Origin: CAJQQK01 sp963696075
Lineage (GTDB): Bacteria; Pseudomonadota; Alphaproteobacteria; Rhizobiales; Hyphomicrobiaceae
Assembly (NCBI GenBank): GCA_963696075.1
Contig: CAVOJD010000009.1
Location: 186,001 to 250,000 of the forward strand
Direction: 5' to 3'
DNA: 64,000 bases
In this document: positions 63,832 to 64,000 of the stretch, piece after piece
Numbering within the stretch: position 1 is the stretch's first letter
Layout: every line of letters starts with the position of its first letter
Translations under genes and position numbers: made by a program
Notes under the pieces: generated by a model
Told to the model about the DNA's origin: nothing
Database searches by the model: none
What the model saw: only the letters and a program-made list of their open reading frames with translations

Positions 63832-64000
63832 TCAGCTGCGCACGGTCATGCCATCGGCCAGGGAGTGCTGGTAGGCGCGCAAGGCTGGCAGGAGGCCTGC
63901 AACCAGACCGCCCAAAACAATGGCTGCCAACGCCGTGAGTTCCGTCACGGTCGGCGGCGTTATGTCCATATAGATGCCGTAGGTGGCGTCGATCGCGGGG
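63832..64000 (-). CDS. FtsX/MacB-type ABC permease, C-terminal fragment
   Basis: Only the last ~55 codons are in the window. The peptide ends with a membrane helix (LAAIVLGGLVAGLLPALRAY) and QHSLADGMTVRS, the usual end of FtsX-domain permeases in which the last helix is followed by a short cytoplasmic tail with L-A-D-G-M. Such permeases often pair with a lipoprotein- or metal-related ATPase. It converges on znuB. Function unknown beyond the fold. Confidence 0.65.
   Translation of the reverse strand, partial: PAIDATYGIYMDITPPTVTELTALAAIVLGGLVAGLLPALRAYQHSLADGMTVRS

Overview
The window is a stretch of high-GC alphaproteobacterial chromosome. The evidence is the housekeeping gene set: an NDUFA12-type complex I accessory subunit, a DUF2155 protein, aat, accC/accB, a DsbA-like thiol oxidoreductase, an M48 protease, an RNase E with an acidic insertion in its S1 domain, an AMIN-domain amidase, PBP1A and prfB, plus a B12-dependent ribonucleotide reductase and a DinB with an N-terminal zinc-ribbon-like extension. 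I see no rRNA, tRNA, CRISPR array, insertion sequence or prophage. The exact order cannot be fixed from sequence alone; a Rhodospirillales-like lineage is my guess.

Layout. 1-26.6 kb is mostly core: end of a CinA-like gene, an RlpA-like protein, an acyl-CoA synthetase, nrdJ, NDUFA12, DUF2155, aat, accCB, dsbA-like, M48 protease, an aminotransferase, rne, amidase, PBP1A and prfB with its programmed +1 frameshift. 26.6-31 kb holds an orphan ParA-like ATPase, an acyl-CoA dehydrogenase and an orphan TadG-like vWA protein. 31-44 kb is accessory catabolism: a broken acyl-CoA ligase, a Rieske protein, two paralogous amidohydrolases, a medium-chain reductase, a periplasmic-binding-type protein without a signal peptide, an NTF2-like protein, two SDRs, a FAH-family hydrolase coupled to a proline-racemase-family protein, and a Tat-exported intradiol-dioxygenase-like protein next to a ferric-reductase-like membrane protein. 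44.7-52.5 kb is one leftward operon, garR-glxK-glcD-glcE-glcF-pyk, for glycolate oxidation and glycerate use. 52.7-60.8 kb holds an acyl-CoA-dehydrogenase-fold protein whose active-site residues fit a 3-sulfinopropionyl-CoA desulfinase, a ProX-like binding protein, a small biotinyl carrier, an NtaA/DszA-type flavin monooxygenase, cytochrome c, dinB, an aspartate-family aminotransferase and a frameshifted NAD(P)-binding gene. 61-63.8 kb is a divergent znuA / znuCB zinc-uptake locus with a candidate Zur operator, followed by the end of an FtsX-type permease gene.

Three genes are interrupted by single-base events: a 1-nt deficit in the 3' end of rne (near 16994), a TAA inside the acyl-CoA ligase (31425-31427), and a 1-nt excess in the NAD(P)-binding gene (near 60601-60607). 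They may be real lesions or sequence errors. The only intentional frame change I can support is in prfB. Repeats include a 3-copy ~111-bp tandem array (44375-44702), a 7-unit 15-bp tandem repeat (15099-15203) and two copies of a ~105-124-bp dispersed palindromic element (33154-33258 and 37522-37645).
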